NCBI GenBank assembly: GCA_036511595.1 | Contig: DATCBY010000072.1 | Location: forward strand, 1 to 64,000 | Length of the DNA stretch: 64,000 nucleotides | Direction: 5' to 3' | Source of the DNA: DASZQY01 sp036511595 | GTDB lineage: Bacteria > Pseudomonadota > Alphaproteobacteria > Rhizobiales > Kaistiaceae | In this document: positions 52,891 through 62,116 of the stretch, piece after piece | How positions within the stretch are numbered: the stretch's first letter is position 1 | How the letters are laid out: the number at the start of each line of letters is the position of its first letter | The notes under the pieces: model-generated | Database searches by the model: none | The model's input: the letters and a program-made list of their open reading frames with translations, nothing else | What the model was told of the DNA's origin: nothing | Made by a program: the position numbers and the translations under genes

Positions 52891-53976
52891 TCACCGGAGT
52901 TTCAGCGTCGACAGGCCGATGAGCGCCAGCAGCACGGCAACGATCCAGAAGCGGATCACGATTTGCGCCTCGGTCCAGCCGAGCGCCTCGAAATGATGAT
53001 GAATCGGTGCCATGCGGAAGACGCGCTTGCCGGTCAACTTGAACGAGGCGACCTGGATGATCACCGACACAGCCTCCAGCACAAACAGGCCGCCGACGAT
53101 GGCCAGCACCACTTCCTGCTTGGTAGCAACCGCGACCGCGCCGAGCATCCCGCCGAGCGCCAGAGAGCCGGTGTCGCCCATGAAGATGGCGGCAGGCGGC
53201 GCATTGAACCAGAGGAAACCTAGCCCGGCGCCAACCAACGTCCCGCAGACAACTGCCAACTCGCCCGTCCCAGGTACGGGGTGGATCTGCAGGTAGTCGG
53301 CGAAGACGGCATTGCCGGACAGATAGGCGATGAAGGCGAAGCTGGCCGCTGCGATCATGACAGGGACGATGGCGAGACCGTCGAGCCCATCCGTAAGGTT
53401 CACGGCATTGCCCGCGCCCACGATAACGAACGCCGCCACCGGAATGAACAGCCAGCCGAGGTTGACGACGAGTTCCTTGAAGAAAGGAAAGGTCAGCGAG
53501 GTCGCCAGCTCCGGCGTAGCGATCCGCGTCAACGAAACCGCGGCGATGAGCGCGATCCCCGCCTCAATGGCGAGGCGCGCGCGACCCGAATAGCCGGAGT
53601 TCGTGGCCTTGGCGACCTTGAGGTAATCATCGTAGAGGCCGACGGCACCGAAGCCGATTGTGACAAACAGGACAACCCAGACATACGGATTGGCAAGGTT
53701 CGCCCACAACAGTGTCGTCACCACCAGGCCCGAAAGGATCATCAGGCCGCCCATCGTGGGCGTGCCCTTCTTCGTGAGCAGATGGTTCTGCGGACCGTCG
53801 ACACGGATGGGCTGGCCCTTGCCCTGGCGCACGCGCAGCGTCGCAATGATGGTTGGCCCGAACAGGAAAACGAAGAGGAGCGCCGTCACGGTCGCGCCGG
53901 CCGTCCGGAAAGTAATGTACCGAAAGACGTTGAGGACGGTGGCGTGTTCGCCAAACTGGCTGAAGTAATAGAGCAT
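52891..53976 (-). CDS. mraY: Phospho-N-acetylmuramoyl-pentapeptide transferase
   Basis: The 361-residue protein, with about ten membrane helices, transfers phospho-MurNAc-pentapeptide to undecaprenyl phosphate to give lipid I. Conserved Asp blocks GLYDDYLKV (about 115), NLTDGLDGLA (about 192) and FMGDTGSLALGG (about 265) and the HHHFE segment (about 327) are present. Its ATG directly follows the last base of the murF stop. Confidence 0.97.
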   Translation of the reverse strand: MLYYFSQFGEHATVLNVFRYITFRTAGATVTALLFVFLFGPTIIATLRVRQGKGQPIRVDGPQNHLLTKKGTPTMGGLMILSGLVVTTLLWANLANPYVWVVLFVTIGFGAVGLYDDYLKVAKATNSGYSGRARLAIEAGIALIAAVSLTRIATPELATSLTFPFFKELVVNLGWLFIPVAAFVIVGAGNAVNLTDGLDGLAIVPVMIAAASFAFIAYLSGNAVFADYLQIHPVPGTGELAVVCGTLVGAGLGFLWFNAPPAAIFMGDTGSLALGGMLGAVAVATKQEVVLAIVGGLFVLEAVSVIIQVASFKLTGKRVFRMAPIHHHFEALGWTEAQIVIRFWIVAVLLALIGLSTLKLR

Positions 53977-55428
53977 CTAGGCGGTTTCCTGCTCCTGCCT
54001 GTCGTCAACCGCCGAAGTGGCAAAGCGGCTCTTGAGGGAATCCACCAGATCGCCCATGCGGCTGGCATTGGAGCCTTTGACCATGATCACGTCTCCCGGC
54101 GCCAGTGCGCTGAGAACGAGGGGTTCAAGCTCGGCGGCCGTCTCGGCATAGCCGCCCCGCTGCGCCCCGGGAAGTACATCCCAAAGCGACTGCATCAGCG
54201 GGCCCGCAGCAAACACGAGGTCAATCTTCGCCGCCTCAAGGTTCTCGGCCAATGCGGCATGCATTTTCGGACCTTCCTTGCCGAGCTCGCGCATGTCGCC
54301 GAGAACAGCGATACGGCGCCCCCGTTTTGTGGGCAGCGCCTGGCCCAAAAGCGCCATAGCGGCGCGCATGGAAGCCGGATTGGCGTTGTAGCTCTCATCG
54401 ATCAGCGTGGCGCCACCTTTCCGGAAGTCTAGACGATGACGTTCGCCCCTGCCCTTCGGCGCACGAAGCTCCGACAGCGCCAGCAGCGCCTTGGCGAGAT
54501 CGGCGCCAAGCAATGAGACAGCGCCCAGCACAGCAAGGCTGTTCTGGACAAGGTGGCGCCCTGGCGCGCCGAGCTTGTAGGATACCTTCTCGCCAAGAAT
54601 GCTAGCCGAGACGCAGCTGCAGTCGGGCCTGAGACTCAGCGCTTCCAGATGCAACTCGGCCTTTGCATGCTCGCCAAAGCCAACGATGCGCTCGACACCG
54701 GCGGCGCGCGCCAGCTTTGCGAGCAGCGTGTAGTGCGGATTGTCGCGGTTGATGACAGCGGTCCCGCCTTCCTCGATACCGGAGAAGATTTCCGCCTTGG
54801 CCCGGGCAATGGCTTTCACGTCCTTGAAGGATTCGAGGTGGACCGGCTCGACGGTGGTGACGATAGCCACTTGGGGCCGCAACAGTTTGACCAGCGGCTC
54901 GATCTCGCCGGCGCGGCTCATGCCGACCTCGAAGACGCCGTAGTTTGCCGACGACGACAAGCGCGCCAGCGAGAGCGGAACGCCCCAGTGATTGTTGAAG
55001 GATGCCGGCGAGTAGTGAACGATGCCGTCGGGCGCCAGCGCGCTTGCCAACATTTCCTTGGTGCTGGTTTTGCCGACGCTGCCGGTGATGGCAACAATGC
55101 CGGCGAAACTCCGCGCGCGCGCCGCCGCCGCCAAGGCACGCAGCGCATCCATGACATCGTCCACGATGGTGAGAGAACCTTTGGTCCGACCAAGTCCGGC
55201 GAGATGGCTGTCGGCCACGACCGCCGTGACGGCACCGCGCGCCAGCGCGCTTGCGGCGAAGGCATGGCCGTCGAAGTTGGCGCCCTTGATCGCGAAGAAC
55301 GCTTCGCCGGGCTCCACGGTCCGGCTATCGATCGAGATGCCGGTGATGGATTCCGGCCTGGCGCCAAGCGGCCGCGCCTTCATAGCGCCGAGGAACGCGT
55401 CGTAGGTCCAGAGAAATTCGGCACTCAT
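53977..55428 (-). CDS. murF: UDP-MurNAc-tripeptide-D-alanyl-D-alanine ligase
   Basis: The 483-residue Mur ligase adds the D-Ala-D-Ala made by Ddl. It has the N-terminal UDP-binding domain (SIDSRTVEPGEAFFAIKG, about 32-49), ATP loop TGSVGKT (115-121), FNNHWGVPLSL (about 144) and DESYNANPASM (about 345). It overlaps murE by four bases (ATGA). Confidence 0.96.
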   Translation of the reverse strand: MSAEFLWTYDAFLGAMKARPLGARPESITGISIDSRTVEPGEAFFAIKGANFDGHAFAASALARGAVTAVVADSHLAGLGRTKGSLTIVDDVMDALRALAAAARARSFAGIVAITGSVGKTSTKEMLASALAPDGIVHYSPASFNNHWGVPLSLARLSSSANYGVFEVGMSRAGEIEPLVKLLRPQVAIVTTVEPVHLESFKDVKAIARAKAEIFSGIEEGGTAVINRDNPHYTLLAKLARAAGVERIVGFGEHAKAELHLEALSLRPDCSCVSASILGEKVSYKLGAPGRHLVQNSLAVLGAVSLLGADLAKALLALSELRAPKGRGERHRLDFRKGGATLIDESYNANPASMRAAMALLGQALPTKRGRRIAVLGDMRELGKEGPKMHAALAENLEAAKIDLVFAAGPLMQSLWDVLPGAQRGGYAETAAELEPLVLSALAPGDVIMVKGSNASRMGDLVDSLKSRFATSAVDDRQEQETA

Positions 55429-56876
55429 GCCGCCTCCTCGGCTAACGCCGCGTGGATCGCATCGCGATCGGAAAACGCGATGGTCCGCTCACCGACGATC
55501 TGACCTGTCTCATGGCCCTTGCCGGCGACACAAAGAACATCGCCCGCCTCGAGCATCGCGACGGCGCGGCGAATGGCCTCGCCACGATCGCCGATTTCTA
55601 TGGCATCCGGGGCCGCGGCGGCGATCGCCTTGCGAATGGCCCCGGCGTTCTCGAAGCGCGGATTGTCGTCGGTCACGAAGACAACGTCGGCGTTGGCCGC
55701 GGCTGCGCGCCCCATGAGCGGGCGCTTGCCGGCGTCGCGATTGCCGCCGGCACCGAAGACCACGACGAGGCGGCCGGCCGTCATTGGACGCAACGCCCTC
55801 AGCACCGTCACGAGAGCGTCGGGCTTATGAGCGTAGTCAATAAAGACCATGGCGCCATCAGCCTTGCGGCCGACGAGTTCCAGCCGGCCGGGAGCACCGT
55901 TGAGCTGCTCCACCGCGTCAAAGACGGCGTCAGCAGCGATGCCGGTGGCAATCGCGAGCCCGGCGGCGACCAAGGCATTCGACGCCTGGAAAGCGCCCGC
56001 AAGCGGCAGGAGGATGCCGCGCTCCCTGCCGAACGCCCGGAGCACCAGCCGCTGACGGAATTCATCGGGGATGAGATCGAGGAGTCTAATCTCTTCTCCG
56101 GCCCTGCCAACGCGAATAAAGGCCAAATCGCGCTCGGCCGCCTCCTCCTCAACGGCGCCGGCGCGCGCGCCATCCATATCGATGACCGCGGTTCCGGTGG
56201 CCGGCAGCACGACCGTAAAGAGCCGCATCTTGGCCGCCAGATAGTCTTCCACGGTCGGGTGATAGTCCATGTGATCGCGTCCGAGATTTGTGAACGCCGC
56301 TGCCTCGATGCGAAGGCCATCGGTGCGCCGCTGGTCCAGCCCCTGGCTGGAGGCTTCAACTACCGCATGGGTGATTCCGGCAGCCGCAAGGCTATTGAGT
56401 TCCTTGTGCAGCGCCACCGGATCGGGCGTAGTCATCGTGCCATAGGCCGTACCGCGCGAGGTGACCGAGCCCAACGTGCCTATACTCGCCGCCGCGTGGC
56501 CGGTGAGCGCAAAAATCTGACGGGTGAAATCGGCAACCGACGTCTTGCCGCTGGTGCCGGTTACGGCAACCAGATGGGGCGGCTGCCGGGGATGAAACTT
56601 CGCCGCCATCAGAGCGAGCGCCCGGCGCGGGTCTGCGGCGCGCAACACCGGAACTATGTCAGGAACGTCGGCATCGCGTCCGGCCACGATCGCCGAAGCA
56701 CCGCGCCGGATTGCTTCGCCGGCAAAGCGAGCGCCGTCGGTGGTTGTGCCCGGCAGCGCCGCAAACAGGAAACCCGGCGCAACGGCGCGACTGTCCGCCG
56801 ACATCCCGGTGATGTCTATTGCGCCAGCACCCGCGGGCAAACCCACGTCGGCCGGAACCAGATCCCCCAATTGCAT
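55425..56876 (-). CDS. murE: UDP-MurNAc-dipeptide-meso-diaminopimelate ligase
   Basis: The 483-residue Mur ligase adds the third stem residue. The ATP loop TGTSGKT is at 106-112 and the SSQGLDQRR segment near 176. The motif DNPRFE near 405 contains DNPR, the signature for meso-diaminopimelate, as expected in Gram-negatives. A 59-base gap, the largest between ftsI and murG, separates it from ftsI. Confidence 0.97.
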   Translation of the reverse strand: MQLGDLVPADVGLPAGAGAIDITGMSADSRAVAPGFLFAALPGTTTDGARFAGEAIRRGASAIVAGRDADVPDIVPVLRAADPRRALALMAAKFHPRQPPHLVAVTGTSGKTSVADFTRQIFALTGHAAASIGTLGSVTSRGTAYGTMTTPDPVALHKELNSLAAAGITHAVVEASSQGLDQRRTDGLRIEAAAFTNLGRDHMDYHPTVEDYLAAKMRLFTVVLPATGTAVIDMDGARAGAVEEEAAERDLAFIRVGRAGEEIRLLDLIPDEFRQRLVLRAFGRERGILLPLAGAFQASNALVAAGLAIATGIAADAVFDAVEQLNGAPGRLELVGRKADGAMVFIDYAHKPDALVTVLRALRPMTAGRLVVVFGAGGNRDAGKRPLMGRAAAANADVVFVTDDNPRFENAGAIRKAIAAAAPDAIEIGDRGEAIRRAVAMLEAGDVLCVAGKGHETGQIVGERTIAFSDRDAIHAALAEEAA

Positions 56877-56935
56877 TGCTGTCGCCGAAGCCCGGTTGTG
56901 CGTTTTAGTAAGCTTCGCCCTGCCGGCTCGATCTC

Positions 56936-58639
56936 CTAGTTCGAGACCATCTGGGCGCTCAAAGTTGCGTCGTCGCGCGGCTCGACCCCGAGCAGCGCCG
57001 CCGAGCGGCGGATGATGGCCCCGACAGTCGGCGCGGCATTCGACCCGGCAGTACTTCCCCCACCCTGTTTCTCAGCCTGCGGATCGTCAAGCACGACTAG
57101 AACCACGTACTGCGGATTGTCGATCGGGAAGGCGGCGAGGAATGAATTGAGCCGCTTATTGGCGGAATAACGACCATTCTCGACTTTTTGGGCAGTGCCG
57201 GTCTTCCCGCCGACCATATAGCCGGGAACATCCGCCGCCCGACCCGAACCTTTTTCGACGTTGAGACGGAAAAGATAACGCAGTTGGTCGCTTGTCGACG
57301 GCTTTACTACCTGGACTGCCAGAGCCTTGGCCGCCGCCTCCGTCCGCGGCTCGAAGGTCGGCGGAATCAGGTGACCACCGTTGACCAGAGCCACATCGGC
57401 GACCGCCGTCTGCATTGGAGTGACCGCAATCCCCTGGCCGAAAGCGACCTGCATCGCCGTCAGGTCGGTCCACTTAGGCGGCAAGATCGGGCTGGCGACC
57501 TCGGGCAAGTCGGTCTGCAAGCGCGTGAGCAGGCCAAAGCGGCGCAAATAGTCCTGCTGCACGTCCTTGCCGGCCTTCATTGCCATGTGCGCGGCGCCGA
57601 TGTTGGACGAGAAGATGAATACCTCCGGCACCGTGAGTGGACGACCTTTCGGATGAAAGTCGTGAATAGTGAACTTGCCAACGTGAATGGGCCCGCTGGC
57701 GTCGATCACGTCGTTCATTTTCACCGCGCCCGAATCCAGTGCGAGGGCGAATGTGAAGCTCTTGAACACCGAACCAAGCTCGTAGGCGCCCGCGGTCATA
57801 CGGTTCAGACGATCCGGCTGCTGTGCATCGACCGGATTGTTGGGGTCGTAGTCGGGAAGCGAGGCCATCGCCACCACTTCACCGGTACGCGCGTTGAGCA
57901 CTACCCCGGTTGCCGCCAACGCGTGGTAGCGTTGCATCGCGTCGGCAAGTTCGTCGCGCACGATGTGCTGGACCCGCAGATCAATCGAAAGAGTGACCGG
58001 CTGCACGTCCTCCGTACTGGCGAAGCCGGCGGCGTGAAGATCGGCGAGCCCGTGATCGTCAACGTACTTCTCGAAGCCGGCGATGCCTTGATTGTCCACG
58101 TTGACGAGGCCGACGAGATGGGCGGCCGTCGGGCCGCCCGGATAGAAGCGACGGCTTTCCGACATGAAGCCGATGCCCGGAATGCCAAGCGCGTGAATCT
58201 GCTGCTGCTGTATCGGCGTGATCTCGCGCTTTACCCAAGCGAAGCCGGCGTCGCCGGCGAGCTTTTTGCGAAGGGCCGCAGCATCCAGGTCGGGCAGCAC
58301 GCTGGTGATAAGCTCTGTCGCCTCGTCCGGATCGAGAATGTTGCGCGGCTCGGCAAAGAGCGACGCCATCTTGATGTCGGTGGCAAGGATTTGGCCGTTG
58401 CGATCCACCAGGTCGGGACGTGCTGAAGCGACGATGGCATTCGGATCGCTGACGCCGCCGCCCAAAGTCGTTGGGGCGAGGCCGAACATGACCAGTCGGA
58501 AGATAACTACCAGGAATGCAAGGAGAAAGGCGAGCGCCGCCACCCGAACGCGGCCGCGCATGTCGTCGCGCGGGACCGCCACGGGCGGCGAGGTGGGGCT
58601 GGCCGTCGGGCGAAAGGGCGGAAGCACGAAATCCGTCAT
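56936..58639 (-). CDS. ftsI: Septal peptidoglycan transpeptidase FtsI (PBP3)
   Basis: The 567-residue class B penicillin-binding protein has one membrane helix (about 31-53), a pedestal/dimerisation domain (about 70-220) and a transpeptidase domain (about 240-545). The active site is complete: Ser290-x-x-Lys293 (SVFK), Ser344-x-Asn346 (SSN) and Lys479-Thr-Gly (KTG). It cross-links septal wall with FtsW. It overlaps ftsL by four bases. Confidence 0.97.
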   Translation of the reverse strand: MTDFVLPPFRPTASPTSPPVAVPRDDMRGRVRVAALAFLLAFLVVIFRLVMFGLAPTTLGGGVSDPNAIVASARPDLVDRNGQILATDIKMASLFAEPRNILDPDEATELITSVLPDLDAAALRKKLAGDAGFAWVKREITPIQQQQIHALGIPGIGFMSESRRFYPGGPTAAHLVGLVNVDNQGIAGFEKYVDDHGLADLHAAGFASTEDVQPVTLSIDLRVQHIVRDELADAMQRYHALAATGVVLNARTGEVVAMASLPDYDPNNPVDAQQPDRLNRMTAGAYELGSVFKSFTFALALDSGAVKMNDVIDASGPIHVGKFTIHDFHPKGRPLTVPEVFIFSSNIGAAHMAMKAGKDVQQDYLRRFGLLTRLQTDLPEVASPILPPKWTDLTAMQVAFGQGIAVTPMQTAVADVALVNGGHLIPPTFEPRTEAAAKALAVQVVKPSTSDQLRYLFRLNVEKGSGRAADVPGYMVGGKTGTAQKVENGRYSANKRLNSFLAAFPIDNPQYVVLVVLDDPQAEKQGGGSTAGSNAAPTVGAIIRRSAALLGVEPRDDATLSAQMVSN

Positions 58640-58980
58640 CGCGCCGCCGCCCGCTCCGGCGCCTTGGCGGCGCCGCCGAGAGCATCAGGTACGGGACGCA
58701 ACGGAATTTGGTCAATAGTGGCAATCTGTGTCGGTGAGAAGGGCTGAAGTTGGAAGTGGTCGGCGTACTTCTGCACAACGGCTTGCAAACGGCTTGGCTG
58801 TGTCAGCAGGCTCCACTCCGCCCTGAGCAGCGCCGAGGCATCCTTGTCCTTGGCAATGTCGGCTTCCAGACGGGCGTTACGGTCAGCGGCAAGTTCGGCC
58901 TTGTGCTTCATGTCGTAGGTGACGGCGACGCCGATGATCATCGCGGTCAGCAGCACGAAGTTGAGGATGCGGCGTAACAT
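58636..58980 (-). CDS. ftsL: Cell division protein FtsL
   Basis: The 114-residue bitopic protein has an N-terminal membrane helix (about 4-21) and a periplasmic coiled coil (about 25-65), then a Pro/Ala tail. It sits in the expected place between rsmH and ftsI, which is the main evidence since the sequence is poorly conserved. The start at 58980 is four bases after the rsmH stop and places the helix at the N terminus. Confidence 0.9.
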   Translation of the reverse strand: MLRRILNFVLLTAMIIGVAVTYDMKHKAELAADRNARLEADIAKDKDASALLRAEWSLLTQPSRLQAVVQKYADHFQLQPFSPTQIATIDQIPLRPVPDALGGAAKAPERAAAR

Positions 58981-58984
58981 GGAG

Positions 58985-60004
58985 CTAGACACTCCCCGGC
59001 TGGAAATACGGCACCGAGGGCACGCCAATCGCCGCAGCATCCAATTGCCGCCACGGCGCCATCGTGCGGCGTGCCGCGCGCAGCCGCGCCGATCGCGCCC
59101 GTGGATTATGCCGGACTTCGTTCTCGTCGGGCTCGACGGCGCCGCGCGTGAGTGGTTCGAACGTCGGCGGTGCAACCGCGGCTTCCGGTGCGTGACGCGA
59201 GCCGGTCGGCCGGACGGCTGAACGGTCTGCAAGGAAGCGTTTCACGATGCGATCTTCCAGCGAATGGAAGGAAACCACCACCAGCCGACCCCCCTCTCGC
59301 AGTATCCGTTCGGAGGCGGCGAGCGCTTCGGCCAATTCATCCAGTTCGCGGTTGATGAAAATTCGGAGCGCCTGAAAGGTGCGCGTAGCCGGATGGATCT
59401 TGTCAGCTCCGCCACGGCCAATGGCCTTGGCGACGATTTCCGCAAGCTCGGTGGTAGTGGCGATCGGCCCGCCGCTCCGGGCCCGGTCGATGGCAGCGGC
59501 AACCAGCCGCGCTTTCTTCTCTTCTCCCAGCACCGCGATGATGCGGGCAAGATCGCTGCGCTCCATCCCATTGACCACATCCGCGGCAGTCGGTCCGTCA
59601 TTGCCCATACGCATGTCGAGCGGCCCTTCCGCGCGGAATGAAAAGCCGCGTTCGGCGTTGTCGAGCTGCATGGAAGAAACGCCGACATCGAGTACAACGC
59701 CGTCGACGCGCTCATGGCCGTGAGCGCGCACAATCTCGTCGAGATCGGAGAAGCGGCCCTCGACCAGAGTCAATCGCTCGTGCGATTGTGCGGCGGCGAT
59801 GGCGCCAGGATCGCGATCGATGGCAATGACCGACGCGCCCGTTTTCAGGATCGCAGAAGTGTACCCGCCGGCGCCAAACGTGCCGTCAACGAAAATGCCA
59901 CCGGCGACAGGCGCGAGGAAACCCAAAGCCTCCTCGATGAGAACCGGAACATGGCGAGCCAGTCCGCCAGCGACACCGCCGCCCGGTGTGCCGCGACCCT
60001 CCAT
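58985..60004 (-). CDS. rsmH: 16S rRNA (cytosine-1402-N4) methyltransferase RsmH
   Basis: The 339-residue enzyme (formerly MraW) methylates C1402 of 16S rRNA. The SAM site FVDGTFGAGGYTSAIL (about 38-53), VVLDVGVSSMQLD (about 105), RTFQALRIFIN (about 205) and the SFHSLEDRIVKRF block (about 240) are all present. Its ATG shares one base with the mraZ stop (TGATG). Confidence 0.97.
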   Translation of the reverse strand: MEGRGTPGGGVAGGLARHVPVLIEEALGFLAPVAGGIFVDGTFGAGGYTSAILKTGASVIAIDRDPGAIAAAQSHERLTLVEGRFSDLDEIVRAHGHERVDGVVLDVGVSSMQLDNAERGFSFRAEGPLDMRMGNDGPTAADVVNGMERSDLARIIAVLGEEKKARLVAAAIDRARSGGPIATTTELAEIVAKAIGRGGADKIHPATRTFQALRIFINRELDELAEALAASERILREGGRLVVVSFHSLEDRIVKRFLADRSAVRPTGSRHAPEAAVAPPTFEPLTRGAVEPDENEVRHNPRARSARLRAARRTMAPWRQLDAAAIGVPSVPYFQPGSV

Positions 60005-60486
60005 CAGTTTTCCGTCCTCGAAATCACGCCTGTCGCCCGATGGCTTGGGACGAGCCGTTTTCTGATATCCCGCAACCGGTTCTTGGCCTCTTCCCGGTAT
60101 GCGGTGAAACGGTCCGGCTCCCAAAGCTGAAACTTGTAACCTTGTCCGACGAATGTGATCCGGTCGCCAATTCCCGTGTGAACCTTGATGGCGTCCGAGA
60201 GAATGACGCGGCCGTCCTGGTCGATCTTCAAAATCTCGCTCTCGCCAATGAGCGTCGTCGAAAGATATTCGTGGTCCTCCGAGAACGGTTCGAAGTTCTG
60301 CAGGCTCACGCCGATCGTGCGACGGAAGCGGTTGCCACCGGCATCGACCGCGTTCCGATCGAGCGTGGGGCAGCAATAGAGGCCGTCGAAGCCGTCCACC
60401 GCCAACACCGCCCGAAACGATGCAGGGATCGACACCCGTCCCTTCGCATCCAGCCGGTTCGTGAATGTGGAAACGAAGTCTTCCAT
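60004..60486 (-). CDS. mraZ: Transcriptional regulator MraZ
   Basis: The 160-residue protein has two SpoVT-AbrB-like modules (about 8-50 and 90-135; NRLDAKGRVSIPASFR and KIDQDGRVILSDAIK). MraZ forms rings and represses its own dcw promoter by binding short direct repeats. It heads the cluster, and matching repeats are found about 160 bases upstream. Confidence 0.95.
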   Translation of the reverse strand: MEDFVSTFTNRLDAKGRVSIPASFRAVLAVDGFDGLYCCPTLDRNAVDAGGNRFRRTIGVSLQNFEPFSEDHEYLSTTLIGESEILKIDQDGRVILSDAIKVHTGIGDRITFVGQGYKFQLWEPDRFTAYREEAKNRLRDIRKRLVPSHRATGVISRTEN

Positions 60487-60509
60487 TATCCTCGCCCGTG
60501 ACGCCGCGC

Positions 60510-60566
60510 GGCCCGATCGGGCCAGTGCTCACCGCATCCCGAGAAAGCCCACGTTGGAGCGTGGGC
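60510..60566 (-). promoter_or_regulatory. Structured mraZ leader with two hairpins
   Basis: Between the likely promoter and mraZ are a 14-bp perfect palindrome (GGCCCGATCGGGCC, 60510-60523, 24 bases before the ATG) and a 7-bp stem (GCCCACG/CGTGGGC, loop of six, 60547-60566). They may fold in the transcript and affect mraZ translation, or bind a protein as DNA. The remainder of 60487-60915 has no gene that I can support. Confidence 0.4.
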
Positions 60567-60640
60567 CGGAACCGGCGACCGCGGCGCATTTCGGCGCTGG
60601 AGCGGCCGCCGGAGGAACGGCAAGGTTGCCGATCCGCCTC

Positions 60641-60681
60641 CGGGATTTCATGGGATATCATGGGATTTTCCGGGCCGTCAA
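60641..60681 (-). promoter_or_regulatory. mraZ (dcw) promoter overlapped by MraZ-box-like repeats
   Basis: On the minus strand TTGACG (60676-60681) and ATATCC (60653-60658) lie 17 bases apart, a good sigma-70-type spacing. Read on the plus strand the same DNA holds four direct repeats CGGGA, TGGGA, TGGGA, CGGGC spaced exactly 10 bp (starting 60641, 60651, 60661, 60671). E. coli MraZ binds TGGGN repeats at this period. The overlap suggests self-repression of the cluster. Confidence 0.6.
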
Positions 60682-60915
60682 TGGAAACCCGTCCCCTGCG
60701 AAGGGAAAACCGCGCCGGTACGCAGGAACCAAACCCGGCGCGTAGGGACGATAAGAGACGGTTAGGTTTAAGATTCCGTGCGGAGCAGCAGCGCGGGCGC
60801 GTCCCAAAATGAACGACACCGCCATTGGTGGTTCGCCCACGCGACCATCACTAAATCCGGCAAGTCCGTTCGGCGAAGATGCCCAACGAGACTGGTAGTA
60901 CGCCTCAGAAACGGC

Positions 60916-60946
60916 GGGGCCGCCGCCCTTGTCGGACGACGGCCCC
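60916..60946 (-). terminator. Probable rnpB terminator
   Basis: Immediately after the RNase P RNA 3' end (minus strand) a stem GGGGCCG/CGGCCCC with extra inner pairing is followed by a short TTT a few bases on. Position and strength fit an intrinsic terminator, though the T-run is short. Confidence 0.5.
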
Positions 60947-60954
60947 TCATCGTA

Positions 60955-61358
60955 ATGCCAGTTGGCCTGTAAGCCGGGTTCTGTACGGCGGCGGTTGCCC
61001 GCCGCGTGACGGCCATTCTTCTTGGACGCCCGTCGCCGAACGCCTCGCGCTACCTACCCGGACGGCTGGCCCGGAAACAGGCCTGCGGGTTTGAGCCGCG
61101 CGCCGTCCCTATTCGGTATTGCTCCCGGTGGGGTTTGCCGTGCCGGATCTGTCACCAGACCCGCGGTGGGCTCTTACCCCGCCGTTTCACCCTTACCCGT
61201 TCGGCTTGCGCCGATCGGGCGGTCTGCTTTCTGTGGCACTTTCCCTGGGGTCGCCCCCGCCGGACGTTATCCGGCACCGCGTTTCCATGGAGCCCGGACT
61301 TTCCTCTCCCGCGGCCTTTCGGCATTTGCTGGAGCGGCCGTCCGGCCAGCTGACGGGG
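60955..61358 (-). ncRNA. rnpB: RNase P RNA (type A)
   Basis: The minus strand carries the universal P4 block GAGGAAAGTCCGGGCTCCA (near 61303-61285) and the 3' end ACAGAACCCGGCTTACAGG, both diagnostic. The ends GTCAGCTGGCC and GGCCAACTGGC pair to form helix P1, which sets the borders. The RNA, with RnpA protein, trims tRNA 5' leaders. Location upstream of mraZ is seen in other alphaproteobacteria. Confidence 0.95.
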
Positions 61359-61374
61359 CGTGAAATGGCAGGCC

Positions 61375-61397
61375 GCCGGCCTTCGGTCAAGGCCGGC
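61375..61397 (-). terminator. Hairpin terminator after the SLT transglycosylase gene
   Basis: A perfect 9-bp stem (GCCGGCCTT/AAGGCCGGC) with a five-base loop lies 22 bases after the stop of the SLT gene and just before rnpB. There is no clean T-run, but the strong stem should help separate the two transcripts. Confidence 0.5.
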
Positions 61398-61418
61398 GAA
61401 CTCCCGTGAGGGTAAACC

Positions 61419-61997
61419 CTAGTTCAGCGATGCAAGCACATCATCGGCAAAGGCATTCCTGCCGCCGCGATTGATAATCACAGCCACGTCAACCGGTCGA
61501 ACCGTGGCATTACCTCCACGGTTGCGCGCAAACCGCACCGACCCGGTCCCACGAAACTGGCTCTTGGCGATGACTTGCCGGCAATAGCTGCGAACCAGAT
61601 GCCGGATGAACAAGCCTCCGTTGTAACGCGAGAGCGTTCCGCACTCGTTGCCGCCGGCGAGCTGACGCGCCTGGCCGAGATATTTCATGCCCCACGCAAT
61701 GTTGGTGGCCGGGTCGTAAAGCCCTCGCCGGGAACCACGATAACCCATGCCGCGAGCCGTCTGCAGTTTGATCTGCATCAGACCGATTTCCCCGGCTCGG
61801 CCGGTTATCCGCGGATTGTAGTTGCTCTCGTGGCGGACCACGGCGCTCGCCAGTTCGACGGGTACACCGTTGGCACGTGCATGGGTCGCGATGAGAGCAG
61901 CAAATTGCTCGGGTGAACCGGCCATAACTTGTCCAGACGACATAATCAGGGGAGCAACAAGTATGAACGCAGACGCGACGCGAAAAACAGATCGCAT
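61419..61997 (-). CDS. SLT-domain lytic transglycosylase
   Basis: The 192-residue protein has a signal peptide (ending VMA near 26) and an SLT catalytic domain (about 35-135): catalytic Glu57 in VVRHESNYNP, then GEIGLMQIK and the Asn/Tyr block of SRYNGG. It cuts peptidoglycan in the periplasm; with no binding domain, it may serve a local task such as a transport channel. The ATG at 61997 is chosen because the signal peptide begins there. Confidence 0.9.
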   Translation of the reverse strand: MRSVFRVASAFILVAPLIMSSGQVMAGSPEQFAALIATHARANGVPVELASAVVRHESNYNPRITGRAGEIGLMQIKLQTARGMGYRGSRRGLYDPATNIAWGMKYLGQARQLAGGNECGTLSRYNGGLFIRHLVRSYCRQVIAKSQFRGTGSVRFARNRGGNATVRPVDVAVIINRGGRNAFADDVLASLN

Positions 61998-62116
61998 GAA
62001 GTAGGTCTCTCTCGTTGGTTGGGGAGGCCAGCCGCATGCCATTGGAGCAGCGCGGAAATAGGGCCGCAGAAATCACTTACTGTCTCTTAACCGTAAGAAA
62101 ACGTTCAAAAAGCGTA

